From Paracoccus salsus (GTDB lineage: Bacteria; Pseudomonadota; Alphaproteobacteria; Rhodobacterales; Rhodobacteraceae): a stretch of DNA of 64,000 nt. The DNA lies in NCBI RefSeq assembly GCF_021556615.1, contig NZ_JAKGGD010000006.1, positions 186,001 through 250,000 of the forward strand. The letters are read 5' to 3'. A model generated the notes under the pieces. The model was given only the letters and a program-made list of their open reading frames with translations. It made no database searches and was not told the DNA's origin. Position 1 is the stretch's first letter; each line of letters starts with the position of its first letter. Both the position numbers and the translations under genes were made by a program. Of the stretch, positions 34,394 to 44,846 are shown piece after piece.

Positions 34394-35575
34394 TCAGTCG
34401 CTGGCCGGGCCCGCGCCGGCGGCCGGGCCTTCGGTCGATCCAGCATCGTCGCGCTCTTCAGGGGTCACGGTCATGCCGGCGCCGATCTTCTGCAAACCCG
34501 CCACGACGATCCGTTCGCCCGCCACCAGCCCGTCCCGGACGACCCAGCGGTTGCCCTGATCCTGGATGATATCCAGCAGTCGTTCCTCGACCACGTTGTC
34601 GGCGTTCACGACCATCGCGACCGGGCGGCCGCGCCGGTCGCGTGTGACACCTTCCTGGGGTGCAAGGATGGCGCCGCGCAGATGCGCCTGCGGCAGATCG
34701 GCCAGCACATACATCCCGGGCAGCAGAATGCCGTCGGGGTTGGCGACTTCCATCCGCAGGGTAATCACGCCGGTCGTCTCGTCCACATGCGGTTCGGCGG
34801 CGGTCAGCGAGGCGGTGTGTTCATAGATCGAGCCGTCGGCCAGCCGAAGCGCAACCGTGCGGTCGGCGCCCTCGGGCAGCGCGGCCGCGGGGCCCTGGCG
34901 CTGCCACCGGACGATCTCGGCGGCGGACTGGGTCACGTCGACGCGCACCGGATCGATCCGCCGGATCACCGCAAGCGGCGCGGTCTGGCTGGCCGTGACC
35001 AGCGCGCCCTGGCTGGCCTGAGCCAGGCCGATGACCCCGCCGATCGGGGCGGTGATCGTGGTCCGGTCAAGGTCGATGCGGGCCGCCATCAGCTGCGCCT
35101 CGGCCGCCTTGACGGCAGCGTCGGCGGCGTCGCGCGCGGCCACGGCACTGTCCTGGGTCTGTTCGCTGGCGACGCGGCGGTCGCGCAGGGCCGCGACGCG
35201 TTCGGCGTCGCGACGGGCGGCATCAGCCTGGGCGGTGGCCTGGGCCAGGGCCGCCTCGGCCTGCGCCACGCCGGCCTCGTAGCTGCGCGGGTCGATCCGG
35301 TAAAGCGGCGCGCCTTCCTCGACCTGGCTGCCCTCGTCGAACAGCCTTTCGGTGATGAGACCGTTCACCTGCGGGCGCAGCTCGGCTTCGGCCGAGGCAA
35401 TGACCCGGCCAGGCAGGCTGGCCGTCAGCGTCACGTCCGAAGCCTGAAGCGTGACCACGGTCACCGCAGGCGGCGGCGCCTCGCCGCCGGGCTGCTGCTG
35501 GGCCAGCACCGGCAGCGCCAGGACCACGGTCGCCATCAGGCCGGCGATCAACAGGGTTCGGGACAGCGTTTCCAT
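34394..35575 (-). CDS. Periplasmic adaptor (membrane fusion protein) of the RND pump
   Basis: 393 residues from METLSRTLLI at 35575. The first 27 residues form a signal peptide ending near LAQQQ. AELRPQVNGLITERLFDEGSQVEEG is the barrel-sandwich half. A coiled-coil hairpin rich in Ala (AEAALAQATAQADAARRDAERVA and onward) follows, with GGVIGLAQASQGALV as the second lipoyl half and the beta-barrel and membrane-proximal domains at the C-terminus. There is no lipobox. It bridges the permease to an outer-membrane channel. The upstream region contains a small palindrome, GTTACGCTAAC, but no regulator gene. Confidence 0.93.
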   Translation of the reverse strand: METLSRTLLIAGLMATVVLALPVLAQQQPGGEAPPPAVTVVTLQASDVTLTASLPGRVIASAEAELRPQVNGLITERLFDEGSQVEEGAPLYRIDPRSYEAGVAQAEAALAQATAQADAARRDAERVAALRDRRVASEQTQDSAVAARDAADAAVKAAEAQLMAARIDLDRTTITAPIGGVIGLAQASQGALVTASQTAPLAVIRRIDPVRVDVTQSAAEIVRWQRQGPAAALPEGADRTVALRLADGSIYEHTASLTAAEPHVDETTGVITLRMEVANPDGILLPGMYVLADLPQAHLRGAILAPQEGVTRDRRGRPVAMVVNADNVVEERLLDIIQDQGNRWVVRDGLVAGERIVVAGLQKIGAGMTVTPEERDDAGSTEGPAAGAGPASD

Positions 35576-35647
35576 GCCGGCAGGTCCGCTTGAATGTGAG
35601 TGGTCGCGTTCGCAAAGGGAACCGAGACCGCGAAACACGCGGTCGAG

Positions 35648-35658
35648 GTTACGCTAAC
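35648..35658. promoter_or_regulatory. Small palindrome upstream of the RND operon
   Basis: GTTACGCTAAC is a 4-bp perfect dyad with a 3-bp centre, 73-83 bases before the adaptor start. It has the look of a TetR-type half-operator but is short, so chance occurrence is possible. Confidence 0.3.
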
Positions 35659-35740
35659 GCTATCGTGAAAAAAGGCAACACTCACCGGACATGGTCGGGC
35701 GCCAGCCATGCCGTGGCCGCATGAAGGGCCGGGGAAGCTT

Positions 35741-35774
35741 CCGGCGCGGCGACGGGCAAAAGCCGCCGCGCCGG
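35741..35774 (-). terminator. Hairpin downstream of katG
   Basis: CCGGCGCGGCG (35741-35751) and CGCCGCGCCGG (35764-35774) form an 11-bp perfect stem with a 12-base loop, beginning 11 bases after the katG stop. No T-run follows on the minus strand, so intrinsic termination is uncertain; it may protect the 3' end. Confidence 0.5.
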
Positions 35775-35784
35775 TCAGGTCGGA

Positions 35785-38157
<2,373 letters not shown>

Positions 38158-38205
38158 TCAGCCGTCACACTAGCAAGCCACGGCGATAGAGATAAGTCGT
38201 ATATT

Positions 38206-38222
38206 CTGATCGTGGCGATCAG
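38206..38222. promoter_or_regulatory. Palindromic operator candidate in the katG leader
   Basis: CTGATCG (38206-38212) and CGATCAG (38216-38222) are perfect inverted arms around TGG, about 205 bases upstream of katG. Just beside it lies the AT-rich stretch GATAGAGATAAGTCGTATATT, partly resembling an OxyR half-site (ATAG). Probable control region for katG; regulator unknown. Confidence 0.45.
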
Positions 38223-38252
38223 GCAATCTTATGTCTGGTCGCCGGCGAACGA

Positions 38253-38288
38253 CGGGCCGGGCCATGAAAACGGGCCGGGCCATGAAAA
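38253..38288. repeat. 18-bp direct tandem repeat next to the carD terminator
   Basis: The unit CGGGCCGGGCCATGAAAA occurs twice without a gap (38253-38270, 38271-38288). The second copy runs into the A-tract that supplies the T-run of the carD terminator. Confidence 0.9.
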
Positions 38289-38311
38289 AAGGCGCCCCGC
38301 GACGGGGCGCC
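38285..38311 (-). terminator. Rho-independent terminator of carD
   Basis: On the minus strand, GGCGCCCC and GGGGCGCC form an 8-bp stem with a 5-base loop (38291-38311), followed by six T residues. It lies 23 bases after the carD stop. Textbook structure. Confidence 0.92.
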
Positions 38312-38333
38312 CGATATCAGGCTGCGAAACGCT

Positions 38334-38843
38334 TCAGGCCGCGCGCGACAGCAGGACGTCCTCGACGCGCTTCTGTGCGGCACCCTCGTCCAGACCGCTG
38401 ACGGCCGCGACCTCGCGGGTCAGGCGATCCAGCGCGGCCTCGTAAAGCTGACGCTCGGAATAGGACTGCTCGCGCTGCTCGTCGTTGCGGTGCAGATCGC
38501 GGACGACCTCGGCGATCGACATCAGATCGCCCGAATTGATCTTCTGATCGTATTCCTGGGCGCGACGCGACCACATGGCGCGCTTGACGCGGGCCTTGCC
38601 TTTCAGCGTTTCCAGTGCGCGGTCGATCAGGTCGGGCGTGGACAGGCCGCGCATGCCGATCTCGGATGCGCGGGCGGTCGGCACGCGCAGGGTCATCTTG
38701 TCCTTGTCGAACAAGATGACGAACATTTCCAGCCGCAGTCCCGCAACCTCCTGCTCTTCGATCTGTACGATCCGGCCAACACCATGGGCCGGATAGACGA
38801 CGAAATCATCGGGGCGGAATTCGTTTTTCTTGGTCTTGGACAT
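38334..38843 (-). CDS. carD: CarD/CdnL-family RNA polymerase-binding transcription factor
   Basis: 169 residues from the ATG at 38843 (MSKTKKNEFRPDDFVVYPAHGVGRIV), preceded by AGAGGAAG; an extension to 38915 is not conserved. The N-terminal Tudor-like RNA-polymerase-interacting domain (residues about 12-70) contains VVYPAHGVGRI. The C-terminal helical DNA-contacting domain includes KRAMWSRRAQEYDQKINSGDL. CarD proteins stabilise the open complex at promoters, including rRNA promoters, in alphaproteobacteria. It is a single transcript with its own strong terminator. Confidence 0.95.
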   Translation of the reverse strand: MSKTKKNEFRPDDFVVYPAHGVGRIVQIEEQEVAGLRLEMFVILFDKDKMTLRVPTARASEIGMRGLSTPDLIDRALETLKGKARVKRAMWSRRAQEYDQKINSGDLMSIAEVVRDLHRNDEQREQSYSERQLYEAALDRLTREVAAVSGLDEGAAQKRVEDVLLSRAA

Positions 38844-39235
38844 ATGGCTTCCTCTGAGTGGTGCCTTTATAAGAGCACAAAGAACCGCAAGCGGCGAATG
38901 CCGCCCCCGGTTCAACTTTGATCCTGGAATTTACCTCATGCCCGGCAGAGGGCGTGAAGTATAAGGTCGGGGCGCACAAGTGATGGACCTCTGACTCCCA
39001 TCAGATGCGAATGTGAAGGCAACATAACACAAATAAAGCCCAAAAAAAAGTGCGTTGACATCAACGCACAACGCGTGGGCAGCGCGAATTTTCGACTGCA
39101 TGGTCAAAGTGTTAAGTTTTCAGCCCCGGTCAGGTCACGACCATGTCGGTGCGAATCGCCCCGATCCGCCACTCCCGCAGCGGAAACGCGGCAGGAGAGG
39201 GTCGCCGACACGTGCGGCATCCCGCCTGTTCGGCC
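38844..39235. other. Intergenic region carD-fdxA
   Basis: About 390 bases containing the carD promoter side, an AT-rich patch near 39015-39050 and the fdxA terminator at 39042-39069. I see no additional gene on either strand. Confidence 0.6.
39042..39069 (-). terminator. Rho-independent terminator downstream of fdxA
   Basis: GTGCGTTGA (39050-39058) and TCAACGCAC (39061-39069) are perfect inverted arms. Read on the minus strand the hairpin is followed by eight T residues (complement of 39042-39049). It lies 166 bases after the fdxA stop, an unusually long 3' untranslated stretch. Confidence 0.85.
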
Positions 39236-39574
39236 TCAGTCACCCTCGCCCGGCGCTTCCGAGAAATATTTGTCAAGCTTGCCCGCCACGCCGTCCATCT
39301 CTTCCGCGGTCGGCAGCGGATCCTTCTTCTGGGTGATGACGGGCCATTGTTCCGAATATTTCCGGTTGAACTCGACCCATTTCTCCATGTCCGGTTCGGT
39401 GTCGGGGCGGATCGCGTCCGCCGGGCATTCCGGCTCGCAGACGCCGCAATCGATGCATTCATCCGGATGGATCACCAGCGCGTTCTCACCCTCGTAGAAG
39501 CAATCGACGGGGCATACCTCGACGCAATCGGTGTACTTGCACATGATGCAGTTATCGGTGACGACATAGGTCAT
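39236..39574 (-). CDS. fdxA: 7Fe ferredoxin FdxA
   Basis: 112 residues from [12 protein letters not shown] at 39574. The first ligand group [17 protein letters not shown] combines 3Fe-4S and 4Fe-4S ligands, and [16 protein letters not shown] completes the 4Fe-4S set. The long C-terminal tail (about 50 residues) is usual for this soluble electron carrier. Upstream in-frame codons to 39625 lack family similarity. It follows the S4/helicase pair on the same strand after a 179-base gap. Confidence 0.95.
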   Translation of the reverse strand: MTYVVTDNCIMCKYTDCVEVCPVDCFYEGENALVIHPDECIDCGVCEPECPADAIRPDTEPDMEKWVEFNRKYSEQWPVITQKKDPLPTAEEMDGVAGKLDKYFSEAPGEGD

Positions 39575-39753
39575 GACACGCTCCCGTTCGCTCCGCCGCG
39601 GTGTTACGCCCGGCGGGGGAATCATTCAAGACCGGGCGCGCCGAAAAGACCGCCGTTCCGGACCTCGCCGCGAGGCAGGACTGGCGTTCGCCGGGTCCCG
39701 CGCCGGGGCGAACGGCGTGCGGCCGCAGCTGCCGCAGGCCGATCCGCCGCCAC

Positions 39754-40029
39754 TCAGTCGCAGGCCAGATCCTCGTAAAGCGCGCGGGCCTCGGATGCGG
39801 GGCCGCGACGGTCTCCAAGCGCGAGAATCCGCAGGCTGACAACCTCTCCATGCGCCGAGACCACCAGCCGGTCGCCCGGCTTCACGGCCCGGCCGGCCTT
39901 CCGGCAAGGCTGGCCGTTCAAGCGTATGCCGCCACCCTCGATCCGTTCGGCGGCCAGGCCGCGCGACTTGAACAGCCGCGCGTGAAACAGCCATTTGTCC
40001 AGCCGCAGCCCGTCCGCTGTTGCCGTCAC
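39754..40029 (-). CDS. S4-domain RNA-binding protein (HslR-like)
   Basis: 91 residues that are almost entirely an S4 domain: LRLDKWLFHARLFKSRGLAAERIEGGGIRLNGQPCRKAGRAVKPGD. This is the Hsp15/HslR arrangement. Hsp15 binds the 50S subunit carrying nascent chains after heat shock in E. coli. It overlaps the end of the SUV3-like helicase gene by four bases, so both RNA-binding proteins are co-translated. Role in ribosome rescue or RNA handling is inferred from family. Confidence 0.9.
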   Translation of the reverse strand: MTATADGLRLDKWLFHARLFKSRGLAAERIEGGGIRLNGQPCRKAGRAVKPGDRLVVSAHGEVVSLRILALGDRRGPASEARALYEDLACD

Positions 40030-42935
40030 TTCTTGTCTTTGAGGGCGGCGAGGATCGCGAAGGGACTGTCGGGATCGGCCTTCTTCTCGGGGCGCGCGGT
40101 ATAGGTCTTGGGCTCCTGCTGCCGCGGCTTGCCGGCCTTCTTGGGTCCGCCCTTGCCGCGCGGCTTGCCGCCTTCGCGCCCCTCCCGGGCAGGCTGTCCG
40201 CCATCGGCGCGTGCCTCGCGATGGTCGCCGCCCTCCTTGCGGGGACCGCGCCGCGCCTGCCCCTCACCCTGCGGGCGACGGTTGGCGGCGCGCGGCCTGG
40301 GCGCCCAACGGAACGTGTAGAACACCTCGATCTCGGGCGCGGCCTCGGGCGCGGCGTCCGGCGTCTGATCCGACGCGTCGGCCGGGCCCTCGGGGTCAGC
40401 CTGAGCTGCGGCCGCGGCCGCGGCGCGACGCTTTTCAGCCTGCTCGGCCTCCCATTTCGCGCGGGTCTCGGCAGCCAGAACGCTTTCCTCCTCGGTCAGC
40501 GGCGCGTCCGAGGCCGTGCGTTCGGGTTCGACGGGCGCGGCGACCGGCTCGACAGGCTTGACCTTCTCGCGCTCGCCCCTCTCGGCGGCATAGCCAAGCC
40601 CCTGCATCAGCCCCGCGAACTGCTCCAGCGTCATGCCGGTGATCGACAGCATGTCGGCATTGGCCTCGAAGCCCCCGCGCGTATCCTGGGCGCGCAGCAA
40701 GTCTGCCAGCCGTTCCAGCATGTCGATGCGGATCGCGCGATCGCCCGCAGGTCGATAGCCCGACAGCGTGTAATACCCGTCCGGCACATCCGGCAGATGC
40801 GGGATCGTGACCAGCCCCGGCGGCGGGCTTTCGGGAAACTCGTCCAGACCTTCGGCCAGTGACCACAGGACCAGTCGCAGCCGCGTCGGCGCCGGCTTCA
40901 GCAGCAGCGGCATGAAGATGGTGAACTGGCCAAAGCGGACGCCATGCTTGCGCAGCAGGCCGCGCGCCTCCTGGTCCAGTTCCTTGACATCGGACGCCAC
41001 CCCATCGCGCGGCAGCACGCCAAGCGCCTCGACCAGCCGGAAGGCAAAGCCCTTGGCCATTCCGGTCAGCCCCTCGTCCTTCTGCATCGCGGTCAGCGGC
41101 TCGAACAGCGCGGCCACCTTGCGGTCGATGAAGTGCTGCAGGCGGCGACGCACCTTTTCGGCAATCTCGGGACCGGCCTCTTCGTCGACGAACACCTCGA
41201 CTCCGGGATGCAGCGCGTCCGGACCCTTGACCAGCTTGCCGACCGCCGAAGAGCCCCACATCAGGCCGCCCTGCTCGGTGAAATCAAGTTCGGTGTCCGG
41301 CGAATTGTAGAACCGGTCCGCGCGCAGGTGGAATTCGGGGCGCAGCGCCTCGTGGCTGGCGCGGTTCAGCGTCCTGGCCTCGTCCGCCGAGGCGGTCTGG
41401 TCGGGCCGGAAGCGGAAACCCTCGAGACGGCCGGCGAATTCGCCCTCGACCGTCACTTCGCCCTTGTCGTTCACTTCGGCCACAAGGCTCTCCTTCTGCT
41501 TGAGCCGGCGCAGCAACACCGAGGTGCGCCGGTCCACAAATCTTTGCGTCAGTGCCGCGTGCAGCGCATCCGACAGGCGGTCTTCTACAGCGCGCGTCTC
41601 GCCGCGCCAATGGCTTTCGTCCTCGACCCAGCCGCTGCGCTGCGCGACATAGGTCCATGTGCGGATATATGCCAGCCGCTTCGACAACGCATCGATGTCG
41701 CCATGGGTCCGGTCGATGCGCTGGACGGCGCGGCCCAGCCAGTCCGACGGGATCGCGCCATCCTGAAGGAACCCGAATATCCGTGCCAGAAGCCCGGCAT
41801 GTTCGGTCGGCGAAATACTGCGGAAGTCGGGCACCCGGCAGACATCCCAAAGCAGGCGCACATCCTTGCCGCCCTGCACCCGATCGCGGATATCGGGCAT
41901 GTCGCGCAGGGCTTTCAGGGCATGCAGGTCATCGGCCTCGCGCCCGCGGCTGAGCCATTCGTGGCCCGAGGCGGCTTCCAGGCTTTGCACCAGCCGGTCC
42001 ATGGTCCCGAATTCCGGTGCGCTGTTGCGCCACACCAGGCTGCTGATCGGCTGGAAGCGGTGGTTCTCGATCGCCTCGACCAGCCCGTCCTCCAGCACCC
42101 GCGCCTCGCCGGTGACACCGAATGTGCCTGGCTCGGTGTGCCGCCCGGCCCGGCCGGCGATCTGGCCCAGCTCATGGGGGAAAAGCGGGCGGACCCGGCG
42201 GCCGTCGAACTTGTGGGTGGCGCTGAAGGCGACATGGCGGATGTCGAGGTTCAGCCCCATGCCGATCGCGTCGGTCGCCACCAGATAGTCCACCTCGCCG
42301 TTCTGGTACATCTCGACCTGGGCGTTGCGGGTGCGGGGCGACAACGCACCCATGACCACGGCGCAGCCGCCCTTCTGGCGGCGGATCAGCTCGGCCATCG
42401 CATAGACATCATCGACGCTGAAACCGACGATGGCACTGCGCGCGGGCATCCGCGACAGCTTTTTCGAGCCAGCCCAGCTCAGCGTCGAAAACCGCTCGCG
42501 CCGCTGGAACTGGACGCCGGGCACCAGCGCCGCGATCGCGGGGCGCATCGTGTCGCTGCCCAGCAGCAGCGTCTCGTGCAGGCCGCGCATGTTCAGCAGC
42601 CGGTCGGTGAAGACGTGGCCGCGCCCCGGATCGGCGCAAAGCTGGATCTCGTCGATGGCCACGAAATCGGCCCCGATCTCGGGCATGGCCTCGGTGGTGG
42701 CGACCCAGTACTGGACGCGCTGGGGGACGATGCGTTCCTCGCCGGTGACCAGCGCCACGACCGAGGGACCGCGCGCGGCGACGATCCGGTCATAGACCTC
42801 GCGCGCCAGCAGGCGCAGCGGCAGCCCGATCACGCCGGTCCGGTGGGCCAGCATGCGTTCGATCGCGTAGTGGGTCTTGCCGGTGTTGGTCGGGCCGAGG
42901 ACGGCCGTGACCCGGCCCCTGTCATGGATGCTCAT
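40026..42935 (-). CDS. SUV3/MgpS-like RNA/DNA helicase with disordered basic tail
   Basis: 969 residues. Superfamily 2 helicase core: Walker A GPTNTGKTHYAIE near residue 14, the DEIQ box (VAIDEIQLCADPGRGHVFTDRLL), ATDAIGMGLNLDIRHV (motif V) and QIAGRAGRHTEPG (motif VI). The order and motifs match SUV3, the mitochondrial degradosome helicase of alphaproteobacterial ancestry. After about residue 800 the chain becomes Ala/Glu-rich and then strongly basic (Lys, Arg, Gly, Pro). This suggests a disordered RNA- or partner-binding tail. Cotranscribed with the S4 protein. Confidence 0.92.
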   Translation of the reverse strand: MSIHDRGRVTAVLGPTNTGKTHYAIERMLAHRTGVIGLPLRLLAREVYDRIVAARGPSVVALVTGEERIVPQRVQYWVATTEAMPEIGADFVAIDEIQLCADPGRGHVFTDRLLNMRGLHETLLLGSDTMRPAIAALVPGVQFQRRERFSTLSWAGSKKLSRMPARSAIVGFSVDDVYAMAELIRRQKGGCAVVMGALSPRTRNAQVEMYQNGEVDYLVATDAIGMGLNLDIRHVAFSATHKFDGRRVRPLFPHELGQIAGRAGRHTEPGTFGVTGEARVLEDGLVEAIENHRFQPISSLVWRNSAPEFGTMDRLVQSLEAASGHEWLSRGREADDLHALKALRDMPDIRDRVQGGKDVRLLWDVCRVPDFRSISPTEHAGLLARIFGFLQDGAIPSDWLGRAVQRIDRTHGDIDALSKRLAYIRTWTYVAQRSGWVEDESHWRGETRAVEDRLSDALHAALTQRFVDRRTSVLLRRLKQKESLVAEVNDKGEVTVEGEFAGRLEGFRFRPDQTASADEARTLNRASHEALRPEFHLRADRFYNSPDTELDFTEQGGLMWGSSAVGKLVKGPDALHPGVEVFVDEEAGPEIAEKVRRRLQHFIDRKVAALFEPLTAMQKDEGLTGMAKGFAFRLVEALGVLPRDGVASDVKELDQEARGLLRKHGVRFGQFTIFMPLLLKPAPTRLRLVLWSLAEGLDEFPESPPPGLVTIPHLPDVPDGYYTLSGYRPAGDRAIRIDMLERLADLLRAQDTRGGFEANADMLSITGMTLEQFAGLMQGLGYAAERGEREKVKPVEPVAAPVEPERTASDAPLTEEESVLAAETRAKWEAEQAEKRRAAAAAAAQADPEGPADASDQTPDAAPEAAPEIEVFYTFRWAPRPRAANRRPQGEGQARRGPRKEGGDHREARADGGQPAREGREGGKPRGKGGPKKAGKPRQQEPKTYTARPEKKADPDSPFAILAALKDKK

Positions 42936-42939
42936 GGCG

Positions 42940-43536
42940 TCAGATTTCGGTGCCCTGTTCCTGGCGTTCCAGACGTTCCACGCCGTCGATCGCCTCTTGC
43001 TGATGGGGATGGATCTTCAGGCTTTCGCGATAGGCCTTCAGGGCGCCCTGCCGGTCGCCCATCTCTTCCAGCATGACGCCAAGCTGCGTCAGTGCGGCGA
43101 AATGGCGCGGTTCCAGTTGCAGCGTCCGGGCCAGATCCGCGACCGCGGGGCCGAACGCGCCGGCCGTGGCAAGCGCCGCGGCGCGCAGGTGCCAGCCCGC
43201 CGCGAAATCGGGCGCATGGTCGGTCAGCGCCGTCAGATGGCCGATCGCGATGTCGGTGTTCCCCTCGTCCAAAGCTTGCTCGCCACGTTTCAGCAGCAGA
43301 TCCATCGAGGCCGATCCTGATTTCGACCACTCCCGCAGGATGTCGCTTTCAGCGATCCGCCAGGCTTCGCCCTCGGGCCTTGCCAGCTGCGCGAACAGCG
43401 CGTCCATATCCGGCCCGTCCTGCGCCGCGGCAGGCCGGGTCAGCACGAAAACGGTTGCGAAGATGGCGAAAATCGTAAGAAGTCGGTGGCAGGTTGCCGC
43501 GACGACGGGATGGTCATGATGGCGTTCCGGGCGCAT
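42940..43536 (-). CDS. Periplasmic tetratricopeptide-repeat protein
   Basis: 198 residues from MRPERHHDHP at 43536. The much longer frame upstream is antisense to the SCP2 gene and is rejected. A signal-peptide-like helix (LLTIFAIFATVFVLTRPAAA) ends near AAAQDG. About 4 TPR-like helical pairs follow: LLKRGEQALDEGNTDIAIGHL, WHLRAAALATAGAFGPAVADL, ALTQLGVMLEEMGDRQGALKAY. It is probably periplasmic and mediates protein contacts. It is 5 bases upstream of the SUV3-like helicase start, so likely the first gene of that operon. Function unknown. Confidence 0.85.
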   Translation of the reverse strand: MRPERHHDHPVVAATCHRLLTIFAIFATVFVLTRPAAAQDGPDMDALFAQLARPEGEAWRIAESDILREWSKSGSASMDLLLKRGEQALDEGNTDIAIGHLTALTDHAPDFAAGWHLRAAALATAGAFGPAVADLARTLQLEPRHFAALTQLGVMLEEMGDRQGALKAYRESLKIHPHQQEAIDGVERLERQEQGTEI

Positions 43537-43597
43537 AGACCGGGTGTAACCCAGCCCGCATGCCGGGCGCCAGCCAAAGCGCGATGAGAGGATGGAA

Positions 43598-43882
43598 ATG
43601 AGCAAAGTTGTGAACGCCGCGGTCGAAAGACTGAACGAAAAGATCGGCAGCTTCGGTTCGACGGCGAAATTCGTGATCGAGGACGAGGGCGCGATCATGA
43701 TCGACGGCGACGGCGCGCGCGCCGGCGACGAAGAGGCCGAGGTGACGCTGCACGCCAGCCGCGAGACCTTCGAGGGAATCCTGAGCGGCGACGTCAACCC
43801 GGCGACCGCCTTCATGACCGGCAAGCTGAAGGTCGACGGCAACATGGGCGTGGCGATGCAGCTTGGTCAGGCGCTGTCCTGA
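43598..43882 (+). CDS. SCP2 sterol-binding-domain protein
   Basis: 94 residues forming one SCP2 fold: VNAAVERLNEKI helix, strand AKFVIEDEGAIMI, then EAEVTLHASRETFEGILSGDVNPATAFMTGKLKVDGNM, the family's conserved core. Such proteins bind lipid or fatty acyl-CoA in the cytosol. I chose the second ATG at 43598, because GAGAGG lies 6 bases ahead of it but abuts the ATG at 43592. The alpha/beta hydrolase gene starts 5 bases after its stop, suggesting a joint lipid-related role. Confidence 0.92.
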   Translation: MSKVVNAAVERLNEKIGSFGSTAKFVIEDEGAIMIDGDGARAGDEEAEVTLHASRETFEGILSGDVNPATAFMTGKLKVDGNMGVAMQLGQALS

Positions 43883-43887
43883 ACCGC

Positions 43888-44835
43888 ATGACCCAGGAAC
43901 CTGCACCGTTCCGGCAGTTGCCGGACGACGACCGCCGCCCGGCGACCGCATTCTGGGTTACCGCCGATGACGGCGTCAGGCTGCGCCTGGCGCTTTGGCG
44001 CAGCGATGCCGACCGGACCATGGGCAGCGTGCTGCTGTTTCCGGGTCGCACCGAATATATCGAGAAATATGCCCCTTTTGCCCAACGGCTGAACGCCGAG
44101 GGCTACGAGGTGATGGCGATCGACTGGCGCGGCCAGGGGATGTCCGACCGGCTGCAGAAGGATCCGCGCCCGGGCCATGTCGGCAATTTCTCGGACTATC
44201 AGCGCGACGTGGTCGAGATGGTGGTCGCGGCAACCGATCTTGACCTGCCGCGGCCCTGGCACCTGCTGGCCCATTCGATGGGCGGCTGCATCGGGCTGGC
44301 TGCGCTGCATGACCAGTTGCCGATCGCAAGCGCGGTCTTTTCGGCCCCGATGTGGGGGATCAACCTTCGCCAGATGCCGCACGGGGTCGCACTTGGCGTC
44401 GCCTACATGGCCGGCCGGCTGGGGCATGGCGGGCGTTCCACGCCGGGCAGCGGCGCGGGCGGCACCTATTTTCTGGACGAGGCATTCAGCGCCAATCTGT
44501 TGACCACGGATGCGAGCGAATGGTGCCGGCTGCTGCGCGAGGCGGCCGAATGGCCCGAACTGACCATCGGCGGGGCCAGCTTCAACTGGGTGTCGCAAGC
44601 CCTGAACGAATGCTCGCGGCTTGCGCGGCTGGATTCGCCCGCCCTGCCCATGACCGTCTCGCTTGGCCGCGAAGAAAAAGTCGTCTCGATCCCGGCGATC
44701 CGTGACCGCGTCGCGCGCTGGCCCGGCGCCACCCTTCTCGAGATCGAGGGCGCGCGCCACGAAGTCATGATGGACGGGCCGGAACGACGCGAGCAATTCC
44801 TCGACGCCGCCTTGCGACAGTTTTCGCAGAGCTGA
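43888..44835 (+). CDS. Alpha/beta hydrolase, lysophospholipase L2/monoglyceride lipase type
   Basis: 315 residues. The serine hydrolase nucleophile elbow is HLLAHSMGGCIG (GxSxG variant A-H-S-M-G). RTEYIEKYAPFAQRL and DWRGQGMSDR match the PldB/monoglyceride lipase group. An Asp/Glu and a late His (GARHEVMMDGPERREQF) complete the triad. No signal peptide, so probably cytosolic or membrane-associated. Its partner gene 5 bases upstream is an SCP2 lipid-binding protein. Substrate unconfirmed. Confidence 0.9.
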   Translation: MTQEPAPFRQLPDDDRRPATAFWVTADDGVRLRLALWRSDADRTMGSVLLFPGRTEYIEKYAPFAQRLNAEGYEVMAIDWRGQGMSDRLQKDPRPGHVGNFSDYQRDVVEMVVAATDLDLPRPWHLLAHSMGGCIGLAALHDQLPIASAVFSAPMWGINLRQMPHGVALGVAYMAGRLGHGGRSTPGSGAGGTYFLDEAFSANLLTTDASEWCRLLREAAEWPELTIGGASFNWVSQALNECSRLARLDSPALPMTVSLGREEKVVSIPAIRDRVARWPGATLLEIEGARHEVMMDGPERREQFLDAALRQFSQS

Positions 44836-44846
44836 CGGGTTGCGGG

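Noticed and set aside
40944-43076. 710-codon plus-strand frame opposite the SUV3-like helicase
   Set aside because: Shadow frame; the minus-strand helicase motifs are intact.
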